A DNA stretch of 64,000 nucleotides from assembly GCA_018813765.1 (NCBI GenBank), contig JAHJBC010000009.1, positions 186,001 through 250,000 on the forward strand, read 5' to 3'. Shown piece after piece: positions 8,532 to 16,939 of the stretch (positions are counted from its first letter, which is position 1; every line of letters starts with the position of its first letter). The notes below the pieces were generated by a model that worked only from the letters and a program-made list of their open reading frames with translations, did no database searches and was not told the DNA's origin. Both the position numbers and the translations under genes were made by a program. Source of the DNA: Gammaproteobacteria bacterium. GTDB lineage: Bacteria > Pseudomonadota > Gammaproteobacteria > Burkholderiales > Gallionellaceae.

Positions 8532-8637
8532 TCCGTGCATCAGCCGACCCGACAACGACAAGTGTTTTTCGCACCGGGCTGGTGCGCGCACGCACCAAAT
8601 GCCTGATTCTGTGCGTCCCGCTTCAGTGCGCATACGC

Positions 8638-8653
8638 TGGCACGGCGCTTGCA
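8638..8653 (+). promoter_or_regulatory. Sigma-54 promoter of the rnf operon
   Basis: TGGCACG-GCGC-TTGCA is a perfect match to the sigma-54 consensus. The predicted transcript would start near 8664, at the AGGAGA ribosome binding site of rnfA, which leaves a leader of only about 16 bases. Confidence 0.9.
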
Positions 8654-8679
8654 CAATGCAGTGCAGGAGAACGAACGAT

Positions 8680-9255
8680 ATGAGCGAATACCTGTTGCTG
8701 TTGCTCGGCACGGCGCTGGTCAACAACGTGGTGCTGGTGAAATTCCTCGGGCTGTGCCCGTTCATGGGTGTGTCCAAAAAGATGGACGGCGCGCTCGGCA
8801 TGGGCATGGCCACCACCTTCGTGCTGACCTTCGCCACCGCGGCAAGCTGGATGCTGGAGCACTGGCTGCTGATGCCGCTGGGCATCCAGTACCTGCGCAT
8901 CCTCGCCTTCATCCTCACCATCGCGGCGACGGTGCAGTTCACCGAGATGGCGATCCGCAAATTCAGTCCGGGCCTGTATCAGGTGCTGGGCATCTACCTG
9001 CCGCTCATCACCACCAACTGTGCCGTGCTGGGCGTGGCATTGCTCAACGTGCAGGAGAAGAGCGATTTCGTGCACAGCCTGATGTACGGCTTCGGCTCCG
9101 CGCTCGGTTTCATGCTGGTGATGCTGCTGTTCACCGGCCTGCGGGTGCGACTTGCCTACGCGCAAGTTCCGCCCGCATTCAGCGGCGCGCCCATCGGCTT
9201 CGTCACCGCCAGCCTGCTGGCGCTGGCGTTCATGGGGTTTGCGGGATTGGCATAA
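8680..9255 (+). CDS. rnfA: RnfA, membrane subunit of the Rnf electron-transport complex
   Basis: RnfA is one of the two mirror-image integral membrane subunits (with RnfE) of the Rnf complex, which moves electrons between NADH and ferredoxin coupled to an ion gradient. In diazotrophs it makes reduced ferredoxin for nitrogenase. The 191-residue product has six hydrophobic segments and the conserved [14 protein letters not shown] motif near residue 15 and [11 protein letters not shown] near 105, whose Cys residues hold the membrane 2Fe-2S cluster in recent structures. The ATG at 8680 has AGGAGA nine bases upstream. It is the first gene of rnfABCDGEH. Confidence 0.95.
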   Translation: MSEYLLLLLGTALVNNVVLVKFLGLCPFMGVSKKMDGALGMGMATTFVLTFATAASWMLEHWLLMPLGIQYLRILAFILTIAATVQFTEMAIRKFSPGLYQVLGIYLPLITTNCAVLGVALLNVQEKSDFVHSLMYGFGSALGFMLVMLLFTGLRVRLAYAQVPPAFSGAPIGFVTASLLALAFMGFAGLA

Positions 9256-9268
9256 AGGAGAGATCGAA

Positions 9269-9808
9269 ATGTTATTCGCAGCGATCATCAGTTTGACCCT
9301 GTTGGGTACCGCGCTCGGCTTGTTGCTCGGCGTCGCCGCGCGCTATCTGAAAGTCGAAGGCAACCCGCTGGTCGCCGAGATCGAACAGTTGTTGCCCGGC
9401 TCGCAATGCGGGCAGTGCGGCTATCCCGGCTGCACCGGTGCGGCGCAGGCGCTGGCCGATGGCGGCGCCGCGGTCACGCTGTGTCCGCCGGGTGGGATCG
9501 CGTTGGCGCAGGCACTGGCGGCCAAACTCGGTGTAGATGCCGACCTGTCCGGCGTCGAGGACAAGGGGCCGATGATCGCCGAAGTGAAGGAAGAGATCTG
9601 CATCGGCTGCACCCGCTGCTTCAAGATCTGTCCGACCGACGCCATCATGGGCGCGGCGCAGCAGATCCATGTAGTGTTCCGCGAGGCCTGCACCGCCTGC
9701 GGCAAATGCGTCGACGTCTGCCCGACCGAATCGGTCACCCTGCAACCCATTCCGGTGACGCTGCAATCGTGGTACTGGAATAAGCCGATTCTGGGGAGTG
9801 CGGCATGA
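9269..9808 (+). CDS. rnfB: RnfB, multi-cluster ferredoxin subunit of Rnf
   Basis: The 179-residue RnfB has one N-terminal membrane anchor (about 2-25) and then a 4Fe-4S domain with CGQCGYPGC, CPPGG and linked Cys (about 48-75). A dicluster ferredoxin domain follows (CIGCTRCFKICP, CTACGKCVDVCP). It relays electrons between RnfC and the soluble ferredoxin. The ATG at 9269 follows AAAGGAGAG. The frame is open further upstream, but that part overlaps rnfA and has no membrane-anchor sense. Its stop overlaps the rnfC start as ATGA. Confidence 0.95.
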   Translation: MLFAAIISLTLLGTALGLLLGVAARYLKVEGNPLVAEIEQLLPGSQCGQCGYPGCTGAAQALADGGAAVTLCPPGGIALAQALAAKLGVDADLSGVEDKGPMIAEVKEEICIGCTRCFKICPTDAIMGAAQQIHVVFREACTACGKCVDVCPTESVTLQPIPVTLQSWYWNKPILGSAA

Positions 9809-11283
9809 AGCTGTTCGACCTCAAAGGCGGCGTACATCCAGAAGGCAAGAAAAACCTGTCGGCCGAACGCCGCATCCGCGCGCTGCCGTTGCCGAAGAAA
9901 CTGTACGTGCCCATGCAGCAGCACATCGGCGCGCCAGCCGCGCCCGTCGTCAACGTCGGCGATCACGTGTTCAAGGGCCAGCTCATCGCCAGCGCGCAGG
10001 GAAACGTCTCTGCCGCCGTCCACGCACCGACCTCGGGCGCCATCACGGCACTCGGCGACCATGTCGCTCCGCATCCCTCCGGCTTGCCGGTGCCGACCAT
10101 CACGCTGGAAAGCGACGGCAAGGATGAGTGGTGCGCTATACAAGGTTGCGAACAGCCGCTGGAACTCGCAGCGGAAGAGATCGCCGCGCGCGTCGGGGCG
10201 GCGGGCATCGTCGGCCTAGGCGGCGCGACCTTTCCTTCGGCACTGAAGCTCAATGTCAGCCGCGGCGTGCAGACGCTGATCATGAACGGCGGCGAATGCG
10301 AACCCTATCTCACCTGCGATGACCGCATCATGCGCGAGCGCGCTGTGGAGATCGTCGAGGGGATATTGCTCATCGCCCGCGCCGTCGATGCAAAAAAGAT
10401 ACTGGTCGGCATCGAGGACAACAAACCCGAAGCTATCGAAGCCATGCAGGCCGCCGCACAGGGCACGGCGGTCAAGGTCGTCACAATGCCCAGCATGTAC
10501 CCCATGGGTTCGGAGAAACAGATCATCCAGGTACTCACCGGCCTGGAAGTCCCCGCAGGCGGACGTCCCGCCGACATCGGCGTGCTGGTACACAACGTCG
10601 CCACCGCCTTTGCCGTGCAGCAGGCGATCCGCTACGGCAAGCCGCTCATTTCGCGCATCGTCACCGTCAGCGGCGGCGCGATCAAAACCGCGTGCAACGT
10701 AGAGGCGCTGGTCGGTACGCCGGTGCAGGAACTGATCGATTTCGCCGACGGCTATGTGCAACCTGCGTCACGTCTGGTGCTGGGCGGGCCGATGATGGGC
10801 CAGCAGTTCACCAACACCAACGTGCCGGTGGTGAAAGGCAGCAGCGGCGTGCTCGCGCTGATGACTACCGAGATCGGCCAGTCCGAGGCATCGCCGTGCA
10901 TCCGCTGCTCCACCTGCGTGCGCGCGTGTCCGGTCGGCCTGTTGCCGCTGGAGATGGCGGCGCATATTCGCGCCGCCGATCTGACCGGCGCGGTCGCGCT
11001 GGGTCTCAAGGATTGCATCGCCTGCGGCTCCTGTTCGTATGTGTGCCCGGCGCATATCCCGCTGGTGCATTTCTTCAACTACGCCAAGGGCGACCTCGCC
11101 GCGCAGGAGCGCAGCAAGCTCAAACAGGAAGCGACCAAGAAACTGGCCGACGCGCGCCTGGAGCGCATCGCCCGTATCGAGCGCGAGCGCGCCGAAGCGG
11201 CGGCGAGACGCAAGGCGGCACGCGAGGCGAAGGAGCGGGCTGCCAAGGAAGCGGCGGCTAAGGCCGCAGAGGAGGCGGTATGA
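9805..11283 (+). CDS. rnfC: RnfC, NADH-binding flavoprotein subunit of Rnf
   Basis: RnfC is the cytoplasmic subunit that oxidises or reduces NAD(H) with FMN and 4Fe-4S clusters. The 492-residue protein has the Gly-rich nucleotide site (GLGGATFPSALKL, then NGGECEPYL), the SLBB-type region, and two 4Fe-4S motifs (CIRCSTCVRACP, CIACGSCSYVCP) near 365-415. The last 70 residues are an Ala/Lys/Glu/Arg-rich helix, as in gamma- and betaproteobacterial RnfC proteins of variable tail length. It overlaps rnfB by four bases and is followed by a family A repeat rather than directly by rnfD. Confidence 0.95.
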   Translation: MKLFDLKGGVHPEGKKNLSAERRIRALPLPKKLYVPMQQHIGAPAAPVVNVGDHVFKGQLIASAQGNVSAAVHAPTSGAITALGDHVAPHPSGLPVPTITLESDGKDEWCAIQGCEQPLELAAEEIAARVGAAGIVGLGGATFPSALKLNVSRGVQTLIMNGGECEPYLTCDDRIMRERAVEIVEGILLIARAVDAKKILVGIEDNKPEAIEAMQAAAQGTAVKVVTMPSMYPMGSEKQIIQVLTGLEVPAGGRPADIGVLVHNVATAFAVQQAIRYGKPLISRIVTVSGGAIKTACNVEALVGTPVQELIDFADGYVQPASRLVLGGPMMGQQFTNTNVPVVKGSSGVLALMTTEIGQSEASPCIRCSTCVRACPVGLLPLEMAAHIRAADLTGAVALGLKDCIACGSCSYVCPAHIPLVHFFNYAKGDLAAQERSKLKQEATKKLADARLERIARIERERAEAAARRKAAREAKERAAKEAAAKAAEEAV

Positions 11284-11303
11284 AAAACATCAATATTCCA
11301 ACC

Positions 11304-11427
11304 CGTCATTCCGGCGCAGGCCGGAATCCAGTTGATTCAAAGATTCCCTGCGTAGCAGGTCAACACGGTCTTGTCCGCTGCGCGGGATATTTATTTATGC
11401 TGGATTCCGGCCTGCGCCGGAATGACG
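11304..11427. repeat. Family A palindromic repeat, copy 2 (between rnfC and rnfD)
   Basis: Arms 11304-11331 and 11400-11427 are inverted copies of the family A end. The interior carries the stems CCTGCGTAGCAGG and CCGCTGCGCGG. The element sits inside the rnf operon and must be co-transcribed with it. Confidence 0.9.
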
Positions 11428-11456
11428 GAGCTATCGGACGCGCAGAGGAATAGAAC

Positions 11457-12509
11457 ATGAACCCCATCGCCCATTCCCCCCACGCCCACGCGCCTGCCTC
11501 CATCGGCAAAGTGATGGCCACCGTGCTGCTGGCACTTGTGCCTGCCACGCTGTTCGGTTTCTGGTTGTACGGCTGGCCCGCGGTCAACCTGTGGGCGGTG
11601 GCGCTCATCGCCGCCATCGCGGGTGAAGCCTTCGTGGTGCGCATGCAGGGACGCAAAGTGCGTACTGTCATCATGGACGGTTCCGGGATATTGACTGCAT
11701 GGCTGCTGGCCCTGTCGCTGCCGCCGTATGCGCCGTGGTGGATCGCGGTGCTGGGTAGCCTGTTCGCAGTCATCATCGGCAAGCAGGTGTTCGGCGGGCT
11801 GGGACAAAATGTATTCAACCCGGCGATGGCGGCGCGCGTGATGCTGCTGATCTCGTTCCCGCTGGAGATGACCACCTGGGTCGCGCCATCGCAGGCACCC
11901 GGTCTGCTGGAAAGCCTGCGCATCACCTTCCTCAGCCAGCCCATCGACGGCATGGCCAGCGCTTCGCTGCTCGGCCACGTGAAGACCGAGTTCACGCGCG
12001 GCATCGGCCTCGATCAGGCGCTTGTTGGTTACTACACGCCGATGGACATGTTGTGGGGCAGCCGCGCGGGCAGTCTCGGCGAGACGGCGGCGGTGTTGCT
12101 GCTCATCGGCGGCCTGTTCCTCATCGCGCGCCGCATCATCACCTGGCATGCGCCGTTCGCCATGCTGCTGGGTGTGGCCGTACCCGCGCTGCTGTTCAAT
12201 GCCATCGATGCGAACCACTACGCCGGGCCGATGGTGCACTTGCTCTCTGGCGGTCTGATGCTGGGCGCGTTCTTCATCGTCACCGATCCAGTGACCTCAC
12301 CCAACACGGCGCTGGGGCAGTTCATCTTCGGTCTCGGATGCGGCATGCTCACCTGGATCATCCGTACCTGGGGCGGTTATCCGGAAGGTGTGGCCTTCGC
12401 CGTGCTGCTGATGAACGCGGCGACACCCATCATCGACCAGTACGTGAAGCCGCGCATCTACGGTCGCGACCGCAAGGGTGTCGCGCTGGTCGTGAAGAAG
12501 GAGTTGTGA
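11457..12509 (+). CDS. rnfD: RnfD, integral membrane flavin subunit of Rnf
   Basis: RnfD is a membrane subunit related to NqrB, with about nine to ten hydrophobic helices in 350 residues. It carries FMN covalently linked to a Thr: the motif SGGLMLGAFFIVTDPVTSP near 260-285 contains the conserved D-x-x-T/S target region. The ATG at 11457 has AGAGGAA upstream. The residue string GLGQNVFNPAMAARVML near 113 is a conserved loop of the NqrB/RnfD family. The gene ends one base before rnfG. Confidence 0.95.
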   Translation: MNPIAHSPHAHAPASIGKVMATVLLALVPATLFGFWLYGWPAVNLWAVALIAAIAGEAFVVRMQGRKVRTVIMDGSGILTAWLLALSLPPYAPWWIAVLGSLFAVIIGKQVFGGLGQNVFNPAMAARVMLLISFPLEMTTWVAPSQAPGLLESLRITFLSQPIDGMASASLLGHVKTEFTRGIGLDQALVGYYTPMDMLWGSRAGSLGETAAVLLLIGGLFLIARRIITWHAPFAMLLGVAVPALLFNAIDANHYAGPMVHLLSGGLMLGAFFIVTDPVTSPNTALGQFIFGLGCGMLTWIIRTWGGYPEGVAFAVLLMNAATPIIDQYVKPRIYGRDRKGVALVVKKEL

Positions 12510-12510
12510 G

Positions 12511-13128
12511 ATGAAACTCGAAGAACTGCGCGGCAAGTTGATCTATCAGGCACTGCTGGTCGGTGCTGCTGCGCTGTTGACCAGTGCCTTGCTGTCCTTT
12601 TTCTCTCAGGCCACCGAGGCCGACATCAAGGCGGCGGAGGAGGCAGACCTCAAGGCTTCGCTGGCGCAGGTGCTGCCGGGCGCTTACGAGAACGACCTGC
12701 TCAAGGACACCGTTACCCTGCCGGGCAAGGAAGGCGAAGTGCTGGTTTATCGCGGCCGTCGCAAAGGCAAGGTGGAGGCGGTGGTGTATCAGGTGAGCGG
12801 CAACGGCTATGCGGGCAGCATCGTGTGTGTGATGGGCGTGTCGCGCGAGGGGAAGATACTCGGCGTGCGCGTCATCAAACACAAGGAGACGCCGGGGCTG
12901 GGCGACAAGATCGAACCGGCCAAGGGCGACTGGATCCATTCCTTCGAGGGCAGGTGGCTGGGCGATCCGGTCACTGAGAAATGGGCGGTGAAGAAAGACG
13001 GCGGCGTGTTCGATCAGTTCGCCGGCGCGACCATCACCCCGCGCGGCGTGGTGAACGCGGTTAAGGGCGGGCTGGCGTTCTTTGAGGGCAACAAGGCGCA
13101 GTTGCTGGATGAGGGAGTACAGCCATGA
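12511..13128 (+). CDS. rnfG: RnfG, periplasm-facing FMN subunit of Rnf
   Basis: RnfG has one N-terminal membrane helix (about 12-32) and a periplasmic FMN-binding domain. The 205-residue product shows the SGNGYAGSIVCVMGVS core and the flavin-attachment motif D-x-x-SGATIT-like as DQFAGATITPRGVV near 168-182, in which the Thr carries FMN. It starts immediately after rnfD. A family A repeat separates it from rnfE. Confidence 0.94.
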   Translation: MKLEELRGKLIYQALLVGAAALLTSALLSFFSQATEADIKAAEEADLKASLAQVLPGAYENDLLKDTVTLPGKEGEVLVYRGRRKGKVEAVVYQVSGNGYAGSIVCVMGVSREGKILGVRVIKHKETPGLGDKIEPAKGDWIHSFEGRWLGDPVTEKWAVKKDGGVFDQFAGATITPRGVVNAVKGGLAFFEGNKAQLLDEGVQP

Positions 13129-13139
13129 AGCAGATACCC

Positions 13140-13265
13140 CGTCATTCCGGCGCAGGCCGGAATCCAGTCGATCAAATAATTTCCCGCAAAGCGGGGCTTC
13201 ATTCAGGTCTTGTCCGCTACGCGGAATGTTGTTATTGCTGGATTCCGGCCTGCGCCGGAATGACG
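13140..13265. repeat. Family A palindromic repeat, copy 3 (between rnfG and rnfE)
   Basis: Arms 13140-13167 and 13238-13265 flank an interior with CCCGCAAAGCGGG and TCCGCTACGCGGA stems. It is the second family A element inside the rnf operon. The right arm ends 16 bases before the rnfE ATG. Confidence 0.9.
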
Positions 13266-13281
13266 GATCGGGAGGTGTGAA

Positions 13282-13956
13282 ATGAACGAAAAATACGCGC
13301 GCATCACCAAAGACGGCCTGTGGAACAACAACGTGGTGTTCGCGCAGATGCTCGCGCTGTGCCCGCTGCTCGCCGTCACCAGTTCCGCCACCAACGGGCT
13401 CGGCATGGGGCTGGCGAGCACGGCGGTGTTGTTGCTCTCCAACATCATCGTTTCCAGCGTGCGCCATCTTATCAGCCCCGAGGTGCGCATCCCGGTGTAT
13501 ATCGTCTTGATCGCCACATTGGTCACCTTGGTGGACATGAGCCTGAACGCGTGGGCGCATGAGCTCTATAAAGTCCTCGGACTGTTCATCGCATTGATCG
13601 TGGTCAACTGCGCCATCCTCGGCCGCGCCGAGGCATTCGCCTCCAAGAACAGCGTACTCGACGCGGCGCTGGACGGGCTGATGATGGGGTTGGGATTTAC
13701 GTTCGCGCTGGTGGTCATTGGCGGGGTGCGCGAGATCTTCGGCAGCGGCACGCTGTTCGCCAATGCGCACCTGCTGCTGGGGCCTGCGTTCGCCTTTCTG
13801 GAGCTCACCATCGTGCCGCAGTACAAGGGTTTCCTGCTGATGATCCTGCCGCCGGGCGGTTTTCTGGTGACGGGATTGCTGCTGGCGTGGAAGCGCGTGC
13901 TGGATGCGCGCCGGGCGGAGAAGGCTGCGCTTGTAGCGGAAGAGGCTGCGAGTTGA
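13282..13956 (+). CDS. rnfE: RnfE, membrane subunit of Rnf paired with RnfA
   Basis: The 224-residue RnfE is the RnfA-related membrane subunit with six hydrophobic helices. It shows the family sequences [18 protein letters not shown] near residue 14 and [15 protein letters not shown] near 110, whose Cys residues are equivalent to those of RnfA. GGAGGTGTGAA precedes the ATG at 13282. It closes the core rnfABCDGE set, with a composite repeat between it and rnfH. Confidence 0.95.
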   Translation: MNEKYARITKDGLWNNNVVFAQMLALCPLLAVTSSATNGLGMGLASTAVLLLSNIIVSSVRHLISPEVRIPVYIVLIATLVTLVDMSLNAWAHELYKVLGLFIALIVVNCAILGRAEAFASKNSVLDAALDGLMMGLGFTFALVVIGGVREIFGSGTLFANAHLLLGPAFAFLELTIVPQYKGFLLMILPPGGFLVTGLLLAWKRVLDARRAEKAALVAEEAAS

Positions 13957-13968
13957 CTAAGGAAGTAA

Positions 13969-14145
13969 CTCCCTTCTCCCGCAGGCGGGAGAAGGGCCGG
14001 GGATGAGGGCTTGCGGGTATCCGCAATTCGGATTGTTCAATTCCGCCCCTCTGATGAAACAACTAGCCATTCCACTAGGTTGCCAAAAGACGTCAACCAA
14101 GTGGCTGGTTAACCCCAACCCCTCTCCCGCTCGCGGGCGAGGGGC
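13969..14145. repeat. Family B paired-hairpin repeat, copy 1, interrupted by a family C element
   Basis: The left half CTTCTCCCGCAGGCGGGAGAAG with following GGCCGGGGATGAGGGC and the right half CCCCAACCCCTCTCCCGC plus TCGCGGGCGAGGGG are the two arms of the family B repeat, also seen at 32502 and 56440. Between the arms sits a complete family C repeat (14051-14114), which suggests insertion of C into B. It lies in the 208-base rnfE-rnfH gap. Confidence 0.85.
14051..14114 (-). repeat. Family C hairpin repeat, copy 1
   Basis: On the minus strand it reads TTAACCAG, then a stem CCACTTGGTTG / CAACCTAGTGG (14094-14104 and 14072-14082), then AATGGCTAGTTGTTTCATCAG. The flanks match the copies at 26664 and 49661. 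The stem bases differ but remain paired. Confidence 0.8.
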
Positions 14146-14164
14146 TTGATTGGGAGAGAGCATC

Positions 14165-14443
14165 ATGCAAGTAGGCGTCGCATATTCAGAACCCGCCGGA
14201 CAGACATGGCTGCGCATCGAAGTGCCGGACGAGACCACGGTGCAGCAGGCCATCGAGGAGTCCGGCATCCTGCAGAAATTCCCGCACATCGACTTGGCGG
14301 AATGCAAGGTCGGTATCTTCGGCAAGGCGGCCGAGCTGGATGCGCTGCTCAAGCCCGGCGACCGCGTCGAGATCTATCGCGCCATCACCGCCGATCCGGC
14401 CACGGTGCCGCGCCGCGTCATGGCAGGGGACGACGAGGATTGA
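14165..14443 (+). CDS. rnfH: RnfH family protein (nif/rnf-linked copy)
   Basis: A 92-residue ubiquitin-like fold protein of the RnfH/RatB family. Signature parts are VGVAYSEPAGQTWLRIEVP, TVQQAIEESGIL and VGIFGKAAELDALLKPGDRVEIYRAITADP. The ATG at 14165 follows GGGAGAG; an in-frame TTG at 14150 is unlikely. It sits at the end of the rnf operon, so it is the copy specific to nitrogen fixation. A second family member is at 54631 next to ratA. Its molecular role is not established; it is probably needed for Rnf assembly or stability. Confidence 0.88.
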   Translation: MQVGVAYSEPAGQTWLRIEVPDETTVQQAIEESGILQKFPHIDLAECKVGIFGKAAELDALLKPGDRVEIYRAITADPATVPRRVMAGDDED

Positions 14444-14527
14444 AGTAGTTTGTTGCTGAACCGGAATTGATGCCTGCCGCGCCGGAGCCGGAAGATATCC
14501 AGCGCCAGCAGGCCATTGAAGTGAGGA

Positions 14528-16030
14528 TCAGTACAGCGTCAGTCCGGCAACGATCGTCGTGACGATGGCATAAGGCAGCGCCATCCACAGCATGCGTCCG
14601 TAACCGAGCCGGATCAGCGGGGCGATCTGCGAGGTCAGCAGATACAGGAACGCCGCCTGGCCGTTCGGTGTGGACATGCTCGGGATGCCAGTGCCCATCA
14701 CCACCGCGACGGATTGCGCATCGAACAGCTCGCGGCTGGTAAGTCCAGCATCGAATACCGCCTTGAGTTCCTTCATGTAGATGGCGGCCACGAACACGTT
14801 GTCGCTGATGGCCGACAGCGCACCGTTGGTGATGAAGATCATGAACACCTGCATGCGGTCTTCCATCGCCAGCACCCATTGGATGATCGGGTTGAACATG
14901 TGCTGACTGCCTATCATCGCCACGATCACGTAGAACACCACCAGCAAGGACGCGAACGGCAGGCCGGGCATGAAAGCTTCGGCGACATGGTGTTCGTCGG
15001 TGACGCCCGCGATGGACGAAACGATGACGATGACCGCCAGGCCGATCAGGCCGATCTCGGCGACGTGGAAGGCCAGCGCCAGCACCAGCAGCACCCCGAC
15101 TACAGCCTGGGCGATGAGCATCAGGCGGTCGCGCGCAGTGTGGCTGTCGCGCAGGCGGCGGTCTTCGTCCAGCAGTATCTGGCGCACACCGGGAGGCAGT
15201 TCCGCGCCGTAGCCGAACCATTTGTATTTTTCGATCACCACACAGGTGGCAAAACCGGCCAGCAGGGTGGGGATGGTGGACGGTGCCGCATGCATGAAGA
15301 ACTCCATGAAGGTCCAGCCCGCCTCGGTGCCGATGACGATGTTCTCGGGTTCGCCGACCAGCGTACAGACGCCGCCGATGGCCGTGCCGATGGCGCCGTG
15401 CATCAGCATGCTGCGCAGCACGGCGCGGAATTGCTCCAGGTCGGCGCGATGGATCTCGTCCACATAATCATCGGTCAGGTCGGGATCCTCGTGATAGCCC
15501 CTGGAGGAAACGACTTTGTGATAGACCTCGTAGAAGCCAATCGACACGGCGACCAGCACGGCCAGCAGGGTGAGGGCATCGAGGAAAGCCGAGAACACCG
15601 ACACCACCACGATGACGACCAGGTTGAGCAAGAGGCGGGAATGGATGCCGAGCAGGATATGGCTGATCATGCGGTACAGCATGCCGCGCAGGAAATGCAC
15701 GCCCGCCACCATGAAGATCACCAGCAGCAGCACCGGCAGGCCGTGCTCTACCTCGCGGTAGACGGTATGCGTGTCGGTCAGGCCGAGGATGACTGCCTGC
15801 AGGGCAAGCAGGCCGCCGGGTTGCAGCGGGAAACATTTCAAAGCCATGGCCAGCGTGAAGATGAATTCGCCGAGGATCAGCCAGCCGGTGATCAGCGGCC
15901 CGACGGTATAGAACACCGCCACGTTGAGGATGAGACAGGCGACGATGGCCTGTTTGTACCAGCGTGGTGTATGGCCGAGGAAACTGCTGGCGAGGACGTT
16001 AAGGACGCCGGGTTGGGTTGCTGTTGTCAT
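14528..16030 (-). CDS. nhaB: NhaB-type Na+/H+ antiporter
   Basis: A 500-residue inner-membrane protein with about 12 hydrophobic segments, matching NhaB in length and in motifs such as GGVCTLVGEPENIVIG, MIGSQHMFNPIIQWVL and ALSAISDNVFVAAIYM. NhaB exchanges sodium for protons. It is convergent with the rnf operon, which ends at 14443. Rnf complexes can pump Na+, so an antiporter here may balance the ion used by Rnf, but this is an inference from position. The start at 16030 (MTTATQPGVL) is preceded by GAGCAGAACC, a modest ribosome binding site. Confidence 0.9.
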   Translation of the reverse strand: MTTATQPGVLNVLASSFLGHTPRWYKQAIVACLILNVAVFYTVGPLITGWLILGEFIFTLAMALKCFPLQPGGLLALQAVILGLTDTHTVYREVEHGLPVLLLVIFMVAGVHFLRGMLYRMISHILLGIHSRLLLNLVVIVVVSVFSAFLDALTLLAVLVAVSIGFYEVYHKVVSSRGYHEDPDLTDDYVDEIHRADLEQFRAVLRSMLMHGAIGTAIGGVCTLVGEPENIVIGTEAGWTFMEFFMHAAPSTIPTLLAGFATCVVIEKYKWFGYGAELPPGVRQILLDEDRRLRDSHTARDRLMLIAQAVVGVLLVLALAFHVAEIGLIGLAVIVIVSSIAGVTDEHHVAEAFMPGLPFASLLVVFYVIVAMIGSQHMFNPIIQWVLAMEDRMQVFMIFITNGALSAISDNVFVAAIYMKELKAVFDAGLTSRELFDAQSVAVVMGTGIPSMSTPNGQAAFLYLLTSQIAPLIRLGYGRMLWMALPYAIVTTIVAGLTLY

Positions 16031-16310
16031 GGTTCTGCTCGATTCGTGTGCGGTTCAGATTGTATTGCCGTGCCTGCTGGAGTACTTCACCAAGTCGGTG
16101 ACTTGCAAAGGTGCCGTCTATCGGGAGGCTTTGTCAGGATGGGCGTCGTCAAGACGCTTGAGATTGAAGATGTGTACATAGCGCCGAAGTGTATCACCGC
16201 TAAACAAACAGGCGCTAGTTTCCGGGCAGGTTTTCGTGCGCATGTGATCCGGACGGGTGACGATGAGACATATTAATAAGTGTGGCTTGGGCAGGGCGCT
16301 TCGATATCGC

Positions 16311-16706
16311 TCAGTCTATGCAGAAGGGGGTGATCTTGCAGGCAGTGCAGACCGCATGGCTTCTCTCCCGCATCCTGGCAAGATCGGCCAGCCATTTTTC
16401 ACAGAGACTTCCATGCTTGTGCATGAAATTCTTTGAGTGCACTCTCAAGTATTCGATGATCTGTGTCTGCATGCAGGCCGTGAAATCGAAATTGCGGTTA
16501 TTGATATATTCGTTCCGGATGAACTCTTCCGGCGATATGCCGGCATCCCTCATATCCGGAGTGAAGCCGAATATCCCGACGAATCTGTCGGTGTCCTCTA
16601 TCCAGTGAATGATCTCCCCGTTCAGTTCAATGCCGCGGTACTTCTCGCTGCAAGGGTCGGAAAGGTGAAAGATGAATCTTGGAATGGTGTTCTTCGTGTT
16701 CTTCAT
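16311..16706 (-). CDS. Unknown 131-residue protein with C-terminal Cys triad
   Basis: Not recognised. The ATG at 16706 (MKNTKNTIPRF) has AGGGAG six bases upstream. The product is acidic-to-neutral with no signal peptide. It contains Cys near residue 20 (DPCSEKY) and a tail CTACKITPFCID, a C-x2-C-x6-C pattern that could bind a metal or an Fe-S cluster together with CEKWLADLARMRERSHAVC. The phrase GEIIHWIEDTDRFVGIFGFTPDMR may be a ligand-binding core. It sits between nhaB and a hemerythrin gene on the same strand. Base composition is lower in GC than the neighbours, which may mean later acquisition. Confidence 0.65.
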   Translation of the reverse strand: MKNTKNTIPRFIFHLSDPCSEKYRGIELNGEIIHWIEDTDRFVGIFGFTPDMRDAGISPEEFIRNEYINNRNFDFTACMQTQIIEYLRVHSKNFMHKHGSLCEKWLADLARMRERSHAVCTACKITPFCID

Positions 16707-16939
16707 ATCGCTCCCTGATTGTCGGCCAATCACAATATGTCTAACTTGAATCACGCGGCCCAATGCCCGAGTCGGGCTTGAACCATATTTTTTTGAAAGG
16801 CTATCAGCAGCAAAAGCGGATGAACATAAGCATGAATAACTAGACCGGGTCTTATTACCCGCCTTGTATAGGGGCTTTTGAGTCGCCGTTATGAATGGGC
16901 TACGGAATTGTTTGGCAGATGGGTAAAGGGCATCGCACC

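Noticed and set aside
14714-16276. 520-codon plus-strand frame opposite nhaB
   Set aside because: The product is a repetitive His/Gln/Asp-rich string typical of antisense frames of membrane proteins; nhaB is clearly the real gene.
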